From assembly GCA_022315425.1 (NCBI GenBank), contig JAIUPT010000038.1:1736001-1800000 (forward strand): a DNA stretch of 64,000 nucleotides, written 5' to 3'. The notes below the pieces were generated by a model that was not told the origin of the DNA, searched no databases, and saw nothing but the letters and a program-made list of their open reading frames with translations. Shown piece after piece: positions 21,919 to 33,406 of the stretch. The position numbers and the translations under genes are program-made. The stretch is from Pseudevernia furfuracea. Lineage: Eukaryota > Ascomycota > Lecanoromycetes > Lecanorales > Parmeliaceae. Numbering within the stretch: the stretch's first letter is position 1; each line of letters starts with the position of its first letter.

Positions 21919-22066
21919 CGGAGGTCTGCACGTAAAGTCCTGCACCCGCCAAGGCTTTACGCTTGGACCTCGGATAACGCCCCGCCTATCATTTTGGGGC
22001 CGCTTTCCGGTATCAGGGTTAGGGCTACCGCTAGCGCATGTGCAGGACTTTACGTGCAGACCTCCG
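21919..22066. mobile_element. 148 bp MITE with perfect inverted ends, TA-flanked
   Basis: The ends CGGAGGTCTGCACGTAAAGT... and ...ACTTTACGTGCAGACCTCCG are perfect inverse copies over 26 bp (28 bp including flanking TA), continuing with CCTGCA/TGCAGG. TA occurs on each side (21917..21918, 22067..22068). The interior contains GGGTTAGGG and GCTAGCG. No coding capacity. A decayed relative lies at 13489..13713. Confidence 0.85.
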
Positions 22067-22445
22067 TACACCCTGTCTTGATAACGAAACTGCACTGGGT
22101 GTCATCATTATGAAGCAATAAGCATGGATGGATGTCCAATGCTACTTCAATCATGTAGCCCTTCAAAAGCAATATTTTCAACGCCTAATGCCCTAACGCC
22201 GCGGAATGATAGAAGATCATCCGTCAAGTTGTGCACGTGATTTCGACAAATAAACAAATGGGGACATTTTTACAACACCTCACCTCCCGCGTTCTACTCC
22301 GAATTTTCATAATCGCCATGTCTATTTACTCGGTAGCCTGATGCAAGTGCCGCATTGCCATGCTGAATTGATACAGAGGGTATAAAGTCGATCCAATCAT
22401 TGATCGCCACTGCAAAATTACGTGTTTACAACAGCCAACCAAGAT
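22067..22445. promoter_or_regulatory. Upstream region of the coiled-coil gene
   Basis: A TATA-like GGGTATAAAG at about 22378-22387 lies some 60 bp before the ATG at 22446. Otherwise featureless. Confidence 0.4.
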
Positions 22446-23804
22446 ATGGACAAGGCAAAAGGCCAAGCGGACGGACTTTCGCGTCGAAGAAGTATGCTTC
22501 CTCAGAGGACTAGCATCAAACCATTTTCAAAGCCAATGGATACTTTCCCTGAGCAAGATAGCCACGAAGCTGGGGGACAGTCTGCTGCACTCGGGGAAGC
22601 ACAGGCTTCGGCAGTATCCCAAACTGCTCAAAACAAAGCTGCTACCGCGCTGCCATATGCTTATGCTAATATGCGGCCGCCTGCCAGTCTCGGACGAACA
22701 GAGTCGAAACGAAATTCTGCGAAACTTGGCTATCTTCCGAGACAACCTTCAACCAGCCGCAAATCAAGCAGGGAGGATAGTGCCAATACAGAATATCACG
22801 GTCAAGTGCTCAGGGATTTGTCCCAGCCACGTCCCGAAGTCAGGACACGCTCTGGAGGATCGGGCCCGCAATCGAACGCTAAAGAGTCTTATCATGGCCG
22901 TTCCTTGAGCCAGCAGGTGAGGCCCACTGCTACATCGGACCTTCTCACCTCAAAAAATTTCCCCCAAAGACAGTCATCTATGAAACATCCAAGACCTGCA
23001 TTTTCAGCCATGCAGCAGCACTTTAGCCCGAAGAAAAATATCCAACCTGATTCATCTACTCTGTCCTCCCAACCGGCGAGCAGGGACGAGGTTCCGTCCG
23101 CTGATATTTTTCGACTGCAAATGGAGTTGGCTCAATTGCACCTTCTGCATCGTTCTGCCCTTTCTATACAGGTTCAATGGGAGAAAAGCTCCAAGGAGTC
23201 ATTTGAACACCGGTTCAATGCTCTCTACGAACAGCATGCTGAGCTCAAGGAGGTCGCTCACCAACAACAGATGCTCATTAACCAGTTATCGGTAACCCGA
23301 TGGTCTCAAGGTAGATCAGGTGCCCAAATTGCCGAGAAGGTGCAGCTCCTGTCACGCAACGTCTCAGACATCTGTAATCTCTTGGATTCAGAAGGAAAGT
23401 ATACTCACATCCTCGGGATTTTCGAGTCATGGTTCGCACAAGCTCTACAGATCCGTGGTCAACGTGAGTTCAATGCTCAAAACATTAGTAAAGATTTGGA
23501 CATCATTGAAGGCATTGGAGATGGTTGGAAGGCCGAAGCTATGGTTCTGGAAAGGGAATTGACCTACTCTGCCCGTGATCTCGAAAGCTTTGGAGAAGTC
23601 CAAAGTACCTCAAGTCTGGGTCGATTACTGTCCTTGTATAGAAAGCTAGCAGTGGGACTGCTAGAGGAGCTTGACCTAATTCAGTGGATTGAGAACGGGA
23701 TCATAACTCAAGAGAGCTCGTGGATTGAGAGTACAATTCGCAATCTCGCCTCTAACGTTACTGAGGATATCGGTTCTATGGGCTCAGATCGAAAAGCAGT
23801 CTAG
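22446..23804 (+). CDS. Fungal protein with disordered N-terminus and C-terminal coiled coil
   Basis: Single exon of 452 residues from the ATG at 22446. Roughly the first 215 residues are Ser/Arg/Gln/Pro-rich and basic. From about residue 220 the protein is helical: DIFRLQMELAQLHLLHRSAL, then EKSSKESFEHRFNALYEQH and LKEVAHQQQMLINQLSV, followed by further helices to the end. A basic disordered N-terminus plus a C-terminal coiled coil is the layout of microtubule-associated factors such as the augmin subunit HAUS8, but that is only an analogy of shape. I do not recognise a named ortholog. Confidence 0.72.
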   Translation: MDKAKGQADGLSRRRSMLPQRTSIKPFSKPMDTFPEQDSHEAGGQSAALGEAQASAVSQTAQNKAATALPYAYANMRPPASLGRTESKRNSAKLGYLPRQPSTSRKSSREDSANTEYHGQVLRDLSQPRPEVRTRSGGSGPQSNAKESYHGRSLSQQVRPTATSDLLTSKNFPQRQSSMKHPRPAFSAMQQHFSPKKNIQPDSSTLSSQPASRDEVPSADIFRLQMELAQLHLLHRSALSIQVQWEKSSKESFEHRFNALYEQHAELKEVAHQQQMLINQLSVTRWSQGRSGAQIAEKVQLLSRNVSDICNLLDSEGKYTHILGIFESWFAQALQIRGQREFNAQNISKDLDIIEGIGDGWKAEAMVLERELTYSARDLESFGEVQSTSSLGRLLSLYRKLAVGLLEELDLIQWIENGIITQESSWIESTIRNLASNVTEDIGSMGSDRKAV

Positions 23805-24058
23805 CACTGAAAGCAAGACTAGTGCGCGAAGATGAAGAACAAGTTGGGAATGAGATGAGCGTGAAGGAACACGGTCGCACGCAAGCAGCACCTGCCCCGT
23901 TGACTTAGGGCTGAGTGAGATGAACTCGCTTCTGTAAATTGAATGCTGTTTTGCAGTGATCAAATAAGTATGTGTCCTGTCACCGCTGACCACATCTTCA
24001 ACGCTAGCCATCCTGGGCGCGCTCTATCCTGTCCGCCCATTCCCTTCGACTTTTGGCT

Positions 24059-24752
24059 TTACTCTCGAACTTTCAAAACCATGACAAAACTATCGCTAGC
24101 CGTCCCTGAAACAGTGTCGCTCGTCTCACAGCTTATGATCAAGAGAGATGCGATTAGTGGCACGCCATCACGCCGGGCTCGAGTTGTCACCCATATAACG
24201 TAACAAGCGATACTGGCCGTAAGAAGCGATAAAGGATGTTGGTGTCAGGCTCACCCTCTCATTGACCAGGCATTCAGAGATCTCGTCGGATTTGCGAACG
24301 GCGTGGGCTTTAGCCTGCAGACGTTGAGTCAGCACTATAAATGACGAGGTGATTACTCAGGATTCCCAACGCGCCTCGTACATGGATCTAGCCTTTTTAG
24401 ATGCCTGTGATCTTCTCAAAAAGATCTACATGCATTGCAAGCTCCAATTCCGATGGTCCTTCAAGCGTTAGTTCGGCGGGACTATCCTCCTGCTCGAAGA
24501 CTCCACCTGCGCAGATCAGGGCTAGAAATGATACCTTATACATACGCAGCGGCTATAAGGACGTTATGGAGGTACATGACGGTAAATTATGTCGGTCACC
24601 CTAGGACTTTGCCTCGAAGTTGAGAAATTTGTGACGCGGAAAGCATATCGCACCGGTGTACGTTTCTGCAGGCGCGTTAATTCATCTGTCAGCTATCTGC
24701 CCGAAGCCATCGCCGACTGATACCCAACATCCAAAATTCTTATAGACTCCAT
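24059..24752 (-). pseudogene. Decayed protein-coding gene with transition-type stops
   Basis: Minus-strand segments read as one protein: LTDELTRLQKRTPVRYAF, then RVTDIIYRH, FEQEDSPAELTLEGPSEL, KKARSMYEARWES, LQAKAHAVRKSDEISECL and, after a good intron (GTGAGC donor, CTGAC branch), TSDTVSGTASDSF to a stop at 24059. Between them lie in-frame TAG, TAA and TGA codons, each explicable by one C-to-T change, and at least one frame change near 24410. Tiny 23- and 25-nt introns (24553..24575, 24405..24429) would also bridge two breaks, but decay explains all of them better. The family is not recognised. Confidence 0.45.
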
Positions 24753-24817
24753 TCCGTCCTCCAGGCTCAAGCTTCAGCTAACCACCTCCATACGGAGTGT
24801 GCGCGTGTCCACAGATT

Positions 24818-25975
24818 ATGGACATCGCGCACATCTCCAGAATGAGCCAATGGAATCGTCTGCCTTCAGGGCCAAAGAGGAGGTCTGATTTCACGGACCC
24901 TGAACGTCTGGGAAGCTACCATTGTCCTCTTCCACAACAATCACATACCTCCCAGTCTTTCGAAGCATCTACAAGTCCTCCCAGCTCCCAAGAAGGACCG
25001 AAGCCACAGGCTGTTGGTCAATTGCCATCTCTCACAGCCCGCACTGGGATCTTGTCTGACGTCGTCGGGACCCGGATAGATCTGTCCTTTCACGGTTCAT
25101 CGTCTAAGATGAGGCTACCAACCCCATCGCCAACGTCATCTGCTCCATTCACACTCCCGCCTTTAGCACTATCATCACCCAGGCCCGCATCATACATCCC
25201 TCGCTCTGGCAATCTGCCCCACAAACTTGGAACAGATCATTTGACCATCCAAACGCTACAGCGCGAGAACACAGACCTGGCCTCTGCCTATGCCCAAGCT
25301 CAAATCTATATAGCAGATTTGGACACAAAGATCCAAGCCTCTCGCGTGGAGAATGGGAGACTAGTCAAGGATCGACAAATAATGACGGGTAAAATAGAGC
25401 TTCTTGAAGCACAATTGGAAGAACTGGAGCAAAACGTACAGCAGAGCCAAGAGCATACAGTTGCCAAGGATGCTCAATACTCGCGCATTGTGGAATTGTC
25501 CACAAGACTACAGAGTCAAGGTGCAGCGGAGTCTCGAGCCCGAAAGGCGGAACAACATGAGTGGTTCTCTGATAAGAAGAGCATGCAAAGTATCATCGAC
25601 TCCTTGAAAAACGAGATAATAGGCCTACGCAAGGCCTACGCCAGCTACGCCAAATTCTCCAACCTGACGCCGTCACCAGTTGATGATGATCCCTATGTAA
25701 TGGAAAGCAACCCTAGTTCGGCAGCCGAATCTTCGTCACGTGAACTCATTGCAGAAATGGAGGCACTCAAACGTGCCAATGCGAGAATGAAAGACGCTTT
25801 AGCCGGGGTGCGAGGGGATAATGCGCATCTTGCTGAGTATATTGAGAAGCTGGGTCGTGTAGAGGAAAACATTCAACAGCATTTACAGAGGGCGGAGACC
25901 GCAAGAAGTATGTTGGACTTTCTTGATGGAGAAGGGGCGACAGCGAAGGAACAAGGATTAACAGCGAAGGAGTGA
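24818..25975 (+). CDS. Coiled-coil protein, function unknown
   Basis: 385 residues from the ATG at 24818; the frame is open slightly further upstream, but no ATG occurs there. Residues 1-145 are Ser/Pro-rich with basic patches. From about residue 150 the protein is almost continuous coiled coil (TIQTLQRENTDLASAYAQAQ, then LLEAQLEELEQNVQQSQE), with a short linker near residue 290 and a second coil (RELIAEMEALKRANARMKD). The last residues repeat TAKEQGLTAKE. No enzyme motif. Fungal proteins of this layout are often cytoskeletal or septal scaffolds, but I cannot assign one. Confidence 0.68.
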   Translation: MDIAHISRMSQWNRLPSGPKRRSDFTDPERLGSYHCPLPQQSHTSQSFEASTSPPSSQEGPKPQAVGQLPSLTARTGILSDVVGTRIDLSFHGSSSKMRLPTPSPTSSAPFTLPPLALSSPRPASYIPRSGNLPHKLGTDHLTIQTLQRENTDLASAYAQAQIYIADLDTKIQASRVENGRLVKDRQIMTGKIELLEAQLEELEQNVQQSQEHTVAKDAQYSRIVELSTRLQSQGAAESRARKAEQHEWFSDKKSMQSIIDSLKNEIIGLRKAYASYAKFSNLTPSPVDDDPYVMESNPSSAAESSSRELIAEMEALKRANARMKDALAGVRGDNAHLAEYIEKLGRVEENIQQHLQRAETARSMLDFLDGEGATAKEQGLTAKE

Positions 25976-26383
25976 GCATTGACGGGGGAAGCTGACCCTT
26001 GGTCGGTTGACATCCCATTCAGCGAAGCAGAGATGTATTGGCGCGTTCGTGACCATTTCTATCTCCAAAAGAAAGTGTATAGCTGGCAGATGAACTGAGC
26101 AATGCTCCTAATCCATGGACATGCTCCCTTGAGCACCCTAGAGGCTTTTGTAGACAGCCGATAATTACCCGGAGTAGAGCAATCGTAATCACCGAGAGCG
26201 GCCTTACCGTCCTACCGAAACCGCTGTATTGTTCAGCCTTGAGAAGCCAAGAAGTTGAGAATAAGGGCATCGTCCCTGCTATGATTGAGCGGATGATCCC
26301 CATCGACTGGTGCCTCAATTTCTGTATAGGCTGACCACTCGACCCTTGCTTTTCTCGTACATGAAACCCTCACAGACCTCAGT
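25976..26383. other. Intergenic
   Basis: About 400 bp upstream of the WD40 gene. No coding or repeat signal. Confidence 0.4.
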
Positions 26384-29300
26384 ATGCAGCCTACTTTACA
26401 AGACCGCCTCTTGCAGCGGGAGCTCGGCAATACGTCGAATTATGCAACCGTCAATGGGATATATGGAGACAGCAGCTGGATAAATGACTTAGACATTGTC
26501 AACGAACTTGGTGGACACTCAGGATGTGTTAATGCATTGAGGCAAGTTGCGGCTGCTTCGGCAAAAAGGAAGACAGTACTGACATAACATTTGCAGCTGG
26601 TCGACATCTGGAAGGCTCCTGGCTTCCGGAAGCGATGACCAACATCTCAATATCCACACATATCAACCGGACTCATCAGTGGCACCGTTTGCCCTTACTA
26701 CGACAGTCGCCACGGGCCATGCTGCCAACATATTCTCTGTCAAATTCATGCCACACTCTAACGACCGTACCCTCGTTACGGCAGCTGGAGATGCTGAAGT
26801 CCGGGTCTTTGATATCGAATACAGTGGGCGACCTGTCGAATCGTCTATGGGTCCGAATATGGCAACTGCTGGACGTGGGCGAAGGTTCCAGAACATGTAC
26901 AGGGGCGTGAGGTATCTGAGTGATGGTAATACGAATGCGAGAGTCTATAGATCACATGCGGATCGTGTGAAGAGGATTGTAACGGAATCGTCCCCCAATC
27001 TTTTCTTGACTTGCTCGGAAGATGGAGAGGTCAGACCCTTGGATCCGCCACCACACAGTATATGCTAAAGCTATGACAGGTACGCCAATTCGATCTACGA
27101 TTACCCTCCTCTTCATATCCGCCTCCGAGAGGGGGTCGAGGCTTCCTAGCTCATAGAGCTGATCATGACGATACGAACGTTCCTCCACCACTGATATCCT
27201 ACAAGAGATTCAATCTCGACCTCAATACCATCTCTTGCTCAGCAAGCCAGCCTCACTACATTGCACTAGGCGGCGCACATCTCCACTGTTTCCTACATGA
27301 CCGTAGAATGCTCGGAAGGAATATAGACGAAGAGCGTGGCAATCCTGGCAGAGCTTCTCCGGCCAATGGCATGTCCTCGCAGGAAAACGAGACGATGGGA
27401 CAGGCCACGCGTTGCGTTCGCAAGTTTGCACCTGAGGGACGAAAGAAGATGAGAAGAACGGATAATGGCCATATCACGGCCTGCAAAATCAGTGATGCTA
27501 ATCCTAATGAAATGATTGCTAGCTGGTCGGGAGATCATATCTACAGCTTTGATCTGGTTCGGTCTCCGGATGCGAGAGAAGGGGAAACGAAGAGAGTTAA
27601 TGCATCGATGAGTGGAAAGGGAAAAGGCAAGGTTAGGGAATCGGGGGATCGAAAGCGCAAGCGGAAGAAGCAAGGATCGACAACTTCACTCGAAGCGGGC
27701 ATGACCAGCTCGAAGTCGAGGCGTGGAACAGAGCGCTCAGATGAAGACGGCGATTTGGCACTGCGCGTACGGTACGAGAATGGGCAAAGTGAAGACATCA
27801 CCATGGGCGATGCTGTCCCAAGTCTTCCTCCCTCGATGGTCCAAGAGGCAAGAGAATCCGTTCTGAGCGAGTCCCAAAAGAGAAGTCTCAAGATTGCCCA
27901 GAGTCTTGTCAAGATACGCAAGTTAATCTTCTCGCTTCAAGCATCTAGTGCTACCTCAGCATCTTCCGAGTCTCCTCATCGCACTCCGTCTTTTACGGCC
28001 GCCCTCGGGCTTGCCGCTACTTGCTTACCGGAGATGGATGAGATCTCACGCTCTTGGAGGTACCCGGTCAATCCTCTCCACGAGGACATAGTCTTGCAGC
28101 AAACGCTCCGGGCGAACCGACATTCATCTCGTCGCTTCGTACAAGCCGCAGGGACTCTGGCGAGAATGCTTGGCGGCAAAATCCAGACTGCTAGTCCGAT
28201 ACCAAGTCCTGCTCTCGATTTGTTTCAGGAGATTGATGCTGCGCCACACGAAGGACCAGATCCGTCCGAGCGAGAGATCTTCAACTATGACTTCCTTAAA
28301 GCAATAATACTTTGGCTCGAGGGAGGCCCTCAGGCTTTACTGCAAGGCTTCAAGCGACCACAAAAGGAGCGAAAGCATAACCCACGATCCCCAGTACCGG
28401 ACGGCGCCGAGCTTTCTGGTATCGATGAATGGCTTATCCCCTATCTGCTCGGTCTGGCTACAGGAAAAGCGATCCCGAATCTCGATGCATCGAGATTCGA
28501 GAGAGATGAAATACGGAAGATATTCGAGACTGATACCGCTGCCGTTATTGCTTTTGCCAACGCTGTCAGGATGCCTCTAGAAGATCTATCGAACGCGATT
28601 GTGCCCGTGTCTGGAAGCGCGGATGACGGGCTAAGGCCTTATGTTCAAGATAAGAGGATAGCTACGAAGTACTGGGCTTTCAAGGTTGGGAGGGGCCTCC
28701 TGATGAATGCTGGAGAGGGCGTCAACTTTCAATTCGCCGACACGGCTTTTGGTGGGCTGGGTACTGCCCACACCGAGGGGGAGAAGATGCAGGAGGATAT
28801 ATATCCTGATGAAAATGACGATGTTGTTAAAGGAGTCGGCCTGATCAAACGAACTGGAGGAGCTTCGACGAGTCATGACGCCGCAGCAAGTCCGGAGCAA
28901 ATGACGGAAACCCCCGTGGCCGGTGACCATATGGCCGTGACTGCTTCGCCTTCCCCATCCGTGCGAGCCTCTGGATCAGACATTGACATTGAAGACGCTG
29001 GTTCTGACGCTGATGTGATACTGATTGATGATCTGCATAACGAGATTGCGGAGCACATGGCTGATGAGGACGCCAACGAAGATGACGAAGGCTATGACGA
29101 TATTGACGGCGTCGATAGCGATGCGGATGATGATGACGACGATGATGGAGACATTACGGCGGAAGAGCGACAATTCATGTTTCAGTCGGCCTCAGCTAGG
29201 GGCAAATTACGAGAGAAGGTCGAGAATGATGTGCCATGCTACTCACATAGTCATCAATATCGTGGGCATTGCAACGTTCAGACTGTTAAGGACGCCAATT

Positions 29301-30067
29301 TCTTTGGTTTACAAGATGAATACGTTGTGAGCGGCAGTGATGGTGGACACTTATTTATTTGGGATAAGAAGACTTCTGCGCTTGTCAACATCCTTGAAGG
29401 AGACAATGAGGTTGTCAATGTCGTGCAAGGTAATCATTGTTTTTTGGCTCTACGTGGAGATCTGCCTCTCATACATGTCAACTTTAGGCCACCCATACGA
29501 GCCAGTCCTAGCTGTTTCCGGTATCGACCACACCATCAAAATCTTCTCGCCCGACTACCGCGCCCAAGAAGACGCTCAGGCAGGCGTCAACATCAGCTCT
29601 GCCACCAACGGTTCTTCCGGCTTTTCTTTCATAACCGGCCGACGGACAGTTGGTCGCGACTCCAACAACGAGGGCGAACCTCGAGAAGAAGGATTATCGA
29701 GCCGGAAGAGGATGCATCAAAGCTATCAGATTGTCAGCCAGAATGATATGGAAAGGAAAGGCGGGATGAGAGATACTTTCATCACGGTACGTGCTGATGG
29801 CCCCTTTATGAGAATGCGAGCAGTACAGGTTGGATTTGCAGAGTGGGTCAGTTGGTTCGTTAACTGATTGGGTCGTGTTTCAGAGAGGTATGCTGACGCA
29901 GTTGGCTGCGAGATTGCGGGCCAGACAAGGCGGTGCTGGAGATTTGGGTGGGGGTGTGGCTCTGGGGGAAGATGGGCAAGCAGGTATTGTGGAAGATAAT
30001 TGCACGGTAAGCTTGGTCTTTGCGTCTGACGACTAAATGGACGCTAATTGAAGGATAGATAATGTGA
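26384..30067 (+). CDS. DCAF-type WD40 repeat protein (iqw1/DCAF6-8-like)
   Basis: Six exons: 26384..26541, 26597..27029, 27080..29429, 29488..29786, 29884..30006, 30059..30067, total 1123 residues. The first half of a WD40 propeller lies at the N-terminus (LGGHSGCVNALSWSTSG, LLASGSDDQHLNIH, SHADRVKRIV). A long insertion follows with basic, helical and Asp-rich parts. The propeller is completed by QDEYVVSGSDGGHLFIWDKK and VLAVSGIDHTIKIFSP, and the protein ends EDNCTIM. A split propeller with a large central insertion matches fungal iqw1/DCAF proteins, thought to be CUL4-DDB1 substrate receptors. The first intron has a GCAAGT donor. The other introns are canonical and phases agree throughout. 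Confidence 0.88.
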
Positions 30068-31237
30068 CAAGGCCAATGAGTGAACCTCGTGATATCAGAT
30101 TGATGAGCATTTACGGTTAGGTTCAGGCCAGGCGAAGGACTAAGGTAGCAGACATTGGTGCTAAGCATCTATCAGATTGAGCATTTACGGTCAGGCAGGG
30201 TCATGTGGAGGAGTCTGTGCCTAGCAGCAATGTTCAGCATTCAAAACTATAGTATGGACATCGGAATGGGACGTCAAGTCTTGTCAAAAGTCTTGCCAAT
30301 TCACATATCCTCATGATGACTTCAAATGGAGAAAGGGTGTGCTGCATGACACTCGTAGTCGTAACTATTCTCTTCCGTTTGAAACATATTCTACAATCTC
30401 GCCACTACCTCTCTCAAGGCCACACACTCTCCTTTCACGCATAAACAAACCATCTTACGACTTGCCCAAATGTCCGTAGCGAGTCTGAAAAAAAGGAACG
30501 ACGACTCAAGTTTCCATCACCATGTCGTCGTCCAAACGCATGTGCCAACACCCGCTTCCTATCGCGGCCGATCTGGACTCTGACGCGGTGCCTCACGTTC
30601 TTCTGAAGCCTATCTTGTCTACGCAGCTGTGTAGGTCTCGATTGTTGATTCGTACTGTGTCGAGTGCAGGTCAGGTGCAGAAAGGTAGGTAGTCTATTTG
30701 GAGCGTTATTGAGTGCGTGACAGACCAACCAGACGGGTTTGTGAAGGTCGATAGCTATCTACAAGGACTAATAAATGGCCAACAAGAATTTGATGGGTCA
30801 TCATCAGAAGTTCACTTGTACTTTAACCACCTCGTGAGGGAGTCATCTGTACCGCAAATCTACGAGGCACGAATCACGAAGTACGAATCAGGATTGAAAG
30901 AGCAACAATAGGTATTTTGTAGTATTCAGAATTTTAGACAAACCGTCCCAGCTACCTCCAAACATAAGGTAGTACTTATAGTAGTTAGCGCCGTCTGAGC
31001 GGCTGGTGGCAGTGGCTACTCTACCTACCTTTCACATGCGAGTAGAGCTGAGTTCGGCCAGATGAACCACGAGAGGACTTCGTGCGGCCGTGCCTGATGG
31101 TCTAAACCAATTCTACATATTCCGTCCTACTATAACCTTCACCCCCGCACCGACAACGGCCTAAGTAATTGCCTCACTCTTTAAATTGTGGTTATGAATT
31201 AGCGTCTGCAGAAATTTTACATTCCCATCCTCGAGTC
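30068..31237. other. Intergenic, about 1.2 kb
   Basis: Holds an imperfect local direct repeat around GAGCATTTACGGT (about 30108-30120 and 30181-30193). A 56-codon frame starts at an ATG in decent context near 30522 but shows no family features. No RNA gene recognised. Confidence 0.4.
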
Positions 31238-33020
31238 ATGGCAGGCCATTTCTCCTTCAGCGATGCTGGACCAAAGGGCCTATTGGCTCAACGAGAGGTA
31301 TATATGTACTGTCCACATTGAGGAGAGCCCTTACCTCTGCGATCCGTTCATACGACGCGCTGTGTGCTATGAGAAGCTCGGATACCCTGATCTTGCCGCC
31401 GGCGATGCATATAGGGCGTTGCTGTTGACAGATGAGGTGCTGGATGAATCGGGGGAATGGCATGAGTTGGCTGTCGAGGCCATTGAGTCTAGCGCCAGCA
31501 AAGTGGACAAGGTGCCGGTTAATGGCGCTACGAATGGCCTGAATACCAATGGAGCAATAACCGGGGATGGGCACCCTGGTGAAAAGCACAATGAGGAGGG
31601 GCCAAACGGAGTGATTGGCGAGGAGGAGGAGGAAGATACATGGTACAATGTGATAGCAGAGGGTTATGCACGACGAAGTTATGAGATACTGGCCCGTACG
31701 CTGTCGGATTGTGGGGACTTGAAGGCTGCGTATGGCTTTACTGAAAGAGGACTGAAAGTCTTCGCGGACCACGACATATTGAAAGAGCTACAGGAACAAA
31801 TTCTAGACAAGCACCGTCAAAGCCAACTACAGAAAGACCCAGCGTGGGACAAGTCGGACTTCAATCCTCAAACAGACCTCCCAGAAAATGGTTCGGCCAG
31901 ACGAGAGATCTATCCGTGGAACAAGCATGAGACCGATCGCTTCTCCGAAGACAGCATGACCTTCCTCAATGCAGAGATCAGGAAGGCGGCTCCCAAATGC
32001 GAGATCCGCGCCGTGGAGCTTCCAGTACTCAATACCCAAGCTTTGTACCAGGAGCATCAGAAGCCAGCGACAATCACTCAATTGGGTGTCTTTGCTACTA
32101 CGGACATTTCTCCAAATGAGACCGTTCTCCTCGAGCCCTCAGTCCTTACGTCGTCCACTCGCCTCTTCGACCCTCTCTGCGACGCCTGCTCCTCTGCGCT
32201 CCCCATGATCGAGCCGGACCATCCTCTACCAAAATGTCCCAACTGCGACGACATCGTCTTCTGCTCCGAAGCCTGCCTCACTCGCGCCCAGGATCTCTAC
32301 CATCCGTCCGTCTGCGGGCTCCCAGATTTTGATATCGTTGCTAAAGATCCCTCCCCCTTCGCCGCCTCAAATGCTCTCTATACTCTTCTAATAGCCCGAA
32401 CACTCGCAATGGCTGAAAGCCAAGATATCCACCCGCTTGATCTACCACAAGTCAAATACCTCTGGGGTGACTTCACACCGCCCAGATCTCCCGCCATCCG
32501 CACCCTGCCTTTCAGCTTCGAAAATAACATTGCTCAACCTCTGCACTTACTGTCTAGACTAGACAAAGATCCCTTCACGCCTGAGATATTCGGAAAATAC
32601 GACACTTGGGCCATCAACACCCTCCTTGCTAAATTCAGAGGCGTAGCAAACGCAAAGATGAACGAGCGCACCGGTATGCCAGAAGTCGCAGGCGTTCACT
32701 GGCTGTGGTGCTTGAGTAATCATAGCTGCGCGCCTAACATGAGATGGGCGTGGGAAAGAGGGGGTATGGGGCTGGTTGCGAGAGGGTCGGATGATGCTGT
32801 AAAATGGGGTGAGGATAAAGATGTGGAGGGGAGGTGGAAGGGAGGTATCAAAAAGGGGGAGGAGGTGCTGACGCATTATTGCGATGTAGAGCTGGGTGTG
32901 AGGCAGAGGAGGGAGTGGGCGGTGGGGCCGTTGGGTGGGGTTTGTGTCTGTGAGAGGTGTGTCTGGGAGGAGGGGGAGGAGAGCCGAAGGGAACGAGAAG
33001 ACAGAAAAAGAGATGCTTGA
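31238..33020 (+). CDS. SET and MYND domain protein (SMYD-like)
   Basis: Likely protein-lysine methyltransferase. In order: a short N-terminal motif (HFSFSDAGPKGLLAQRE) from the ATG at 31238; a TPR-like helical part (RRAVCYEKLGYPDLAAGDAY); split SET strands (GVFATTDISPNETVLLEPS); a MYND zinc finger (CDACSSALPM, CPNCDDIVFCSEACL, YHPSVCG); and the SET core with WCLSNHSCAPNMRW, EVLTHYCDVELGVRQRR and a post-SET CVCERC. The frame breaks once: the N-terminal motif and the rest lie in different phases around 31298..31322. Either a 25-nt GT...AG segment is removed or there is a one-base indel. A start at the ATG at 31263 would avoid the break but lose the conserved N-terminus. The Asn-His-Ser-Cys and Tyr-Cys catalytic elements are present. 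Confidence 0.85.
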
Positions 33021-33331
33021 TCGAACATGTCTGTGGGAGAAAATTGGCAGGAGACGGGGTGAGGTTTCCATTAGAATATATATACGTAGACATTGATGCA
33101 CGTGGAATAATATCATAAATACATACTACGACGGTGGCTGACTGATGGCGATGCAGTCTCCACACATGGCTTTTTTTTGCTAGGTACGCTAAACAGGAAG
33201 TGAGCACTTTTCTACGCCATGTTCTCGAACTCTCCGAACATGTATATCTCCCCAAATCCCACATGACGGTTAAAGTGAAAACTCCTTCAAGTTCTCTCCC
33301 CCCAACCTTCCCCTAAGATCAAACCATCCAC
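33021..33331. other. Spacer after the SET/MYND gene
   Basis: No gene seen in about 310 bp. Confidence 0.4.
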
Positions 33332-33352
33332 CACACACACACACACACACAC

Positions 33353-33381
<29 letters not shown>
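33332..33381. repeat. Compound microsatellite (CA)n(CT)n
   Basis: About eleven CA units run directly into about fourteen CT units, ending 25 bp before the ATG of the small membrane-protein frame. It is probably in that gene's leader and likely polymorphic in length. Confidence 0.95.
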
Positions 33382-33387
<6 letters not shown>

Positions 33388-33406
33388 TCGCACAAACCCG
33401 CAAGAA

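Noticed and set aside
24405..24575. Introns of 23 and 25 nt joining coding pieces of the decayed gene
   Set aside because: They fit GT...AG and frame, but the same gene also has three transition-type stops; decay with indels is simpler, and the sequence inside the supposed 25-nt intron (VDLFEK) itself looks coding.
30522..30692. 56-codon plus-strand frame with a reasonable start context
   Set aside because: No domain, no homology I recognise, and overlapping open minus-strand frame of equal quality.
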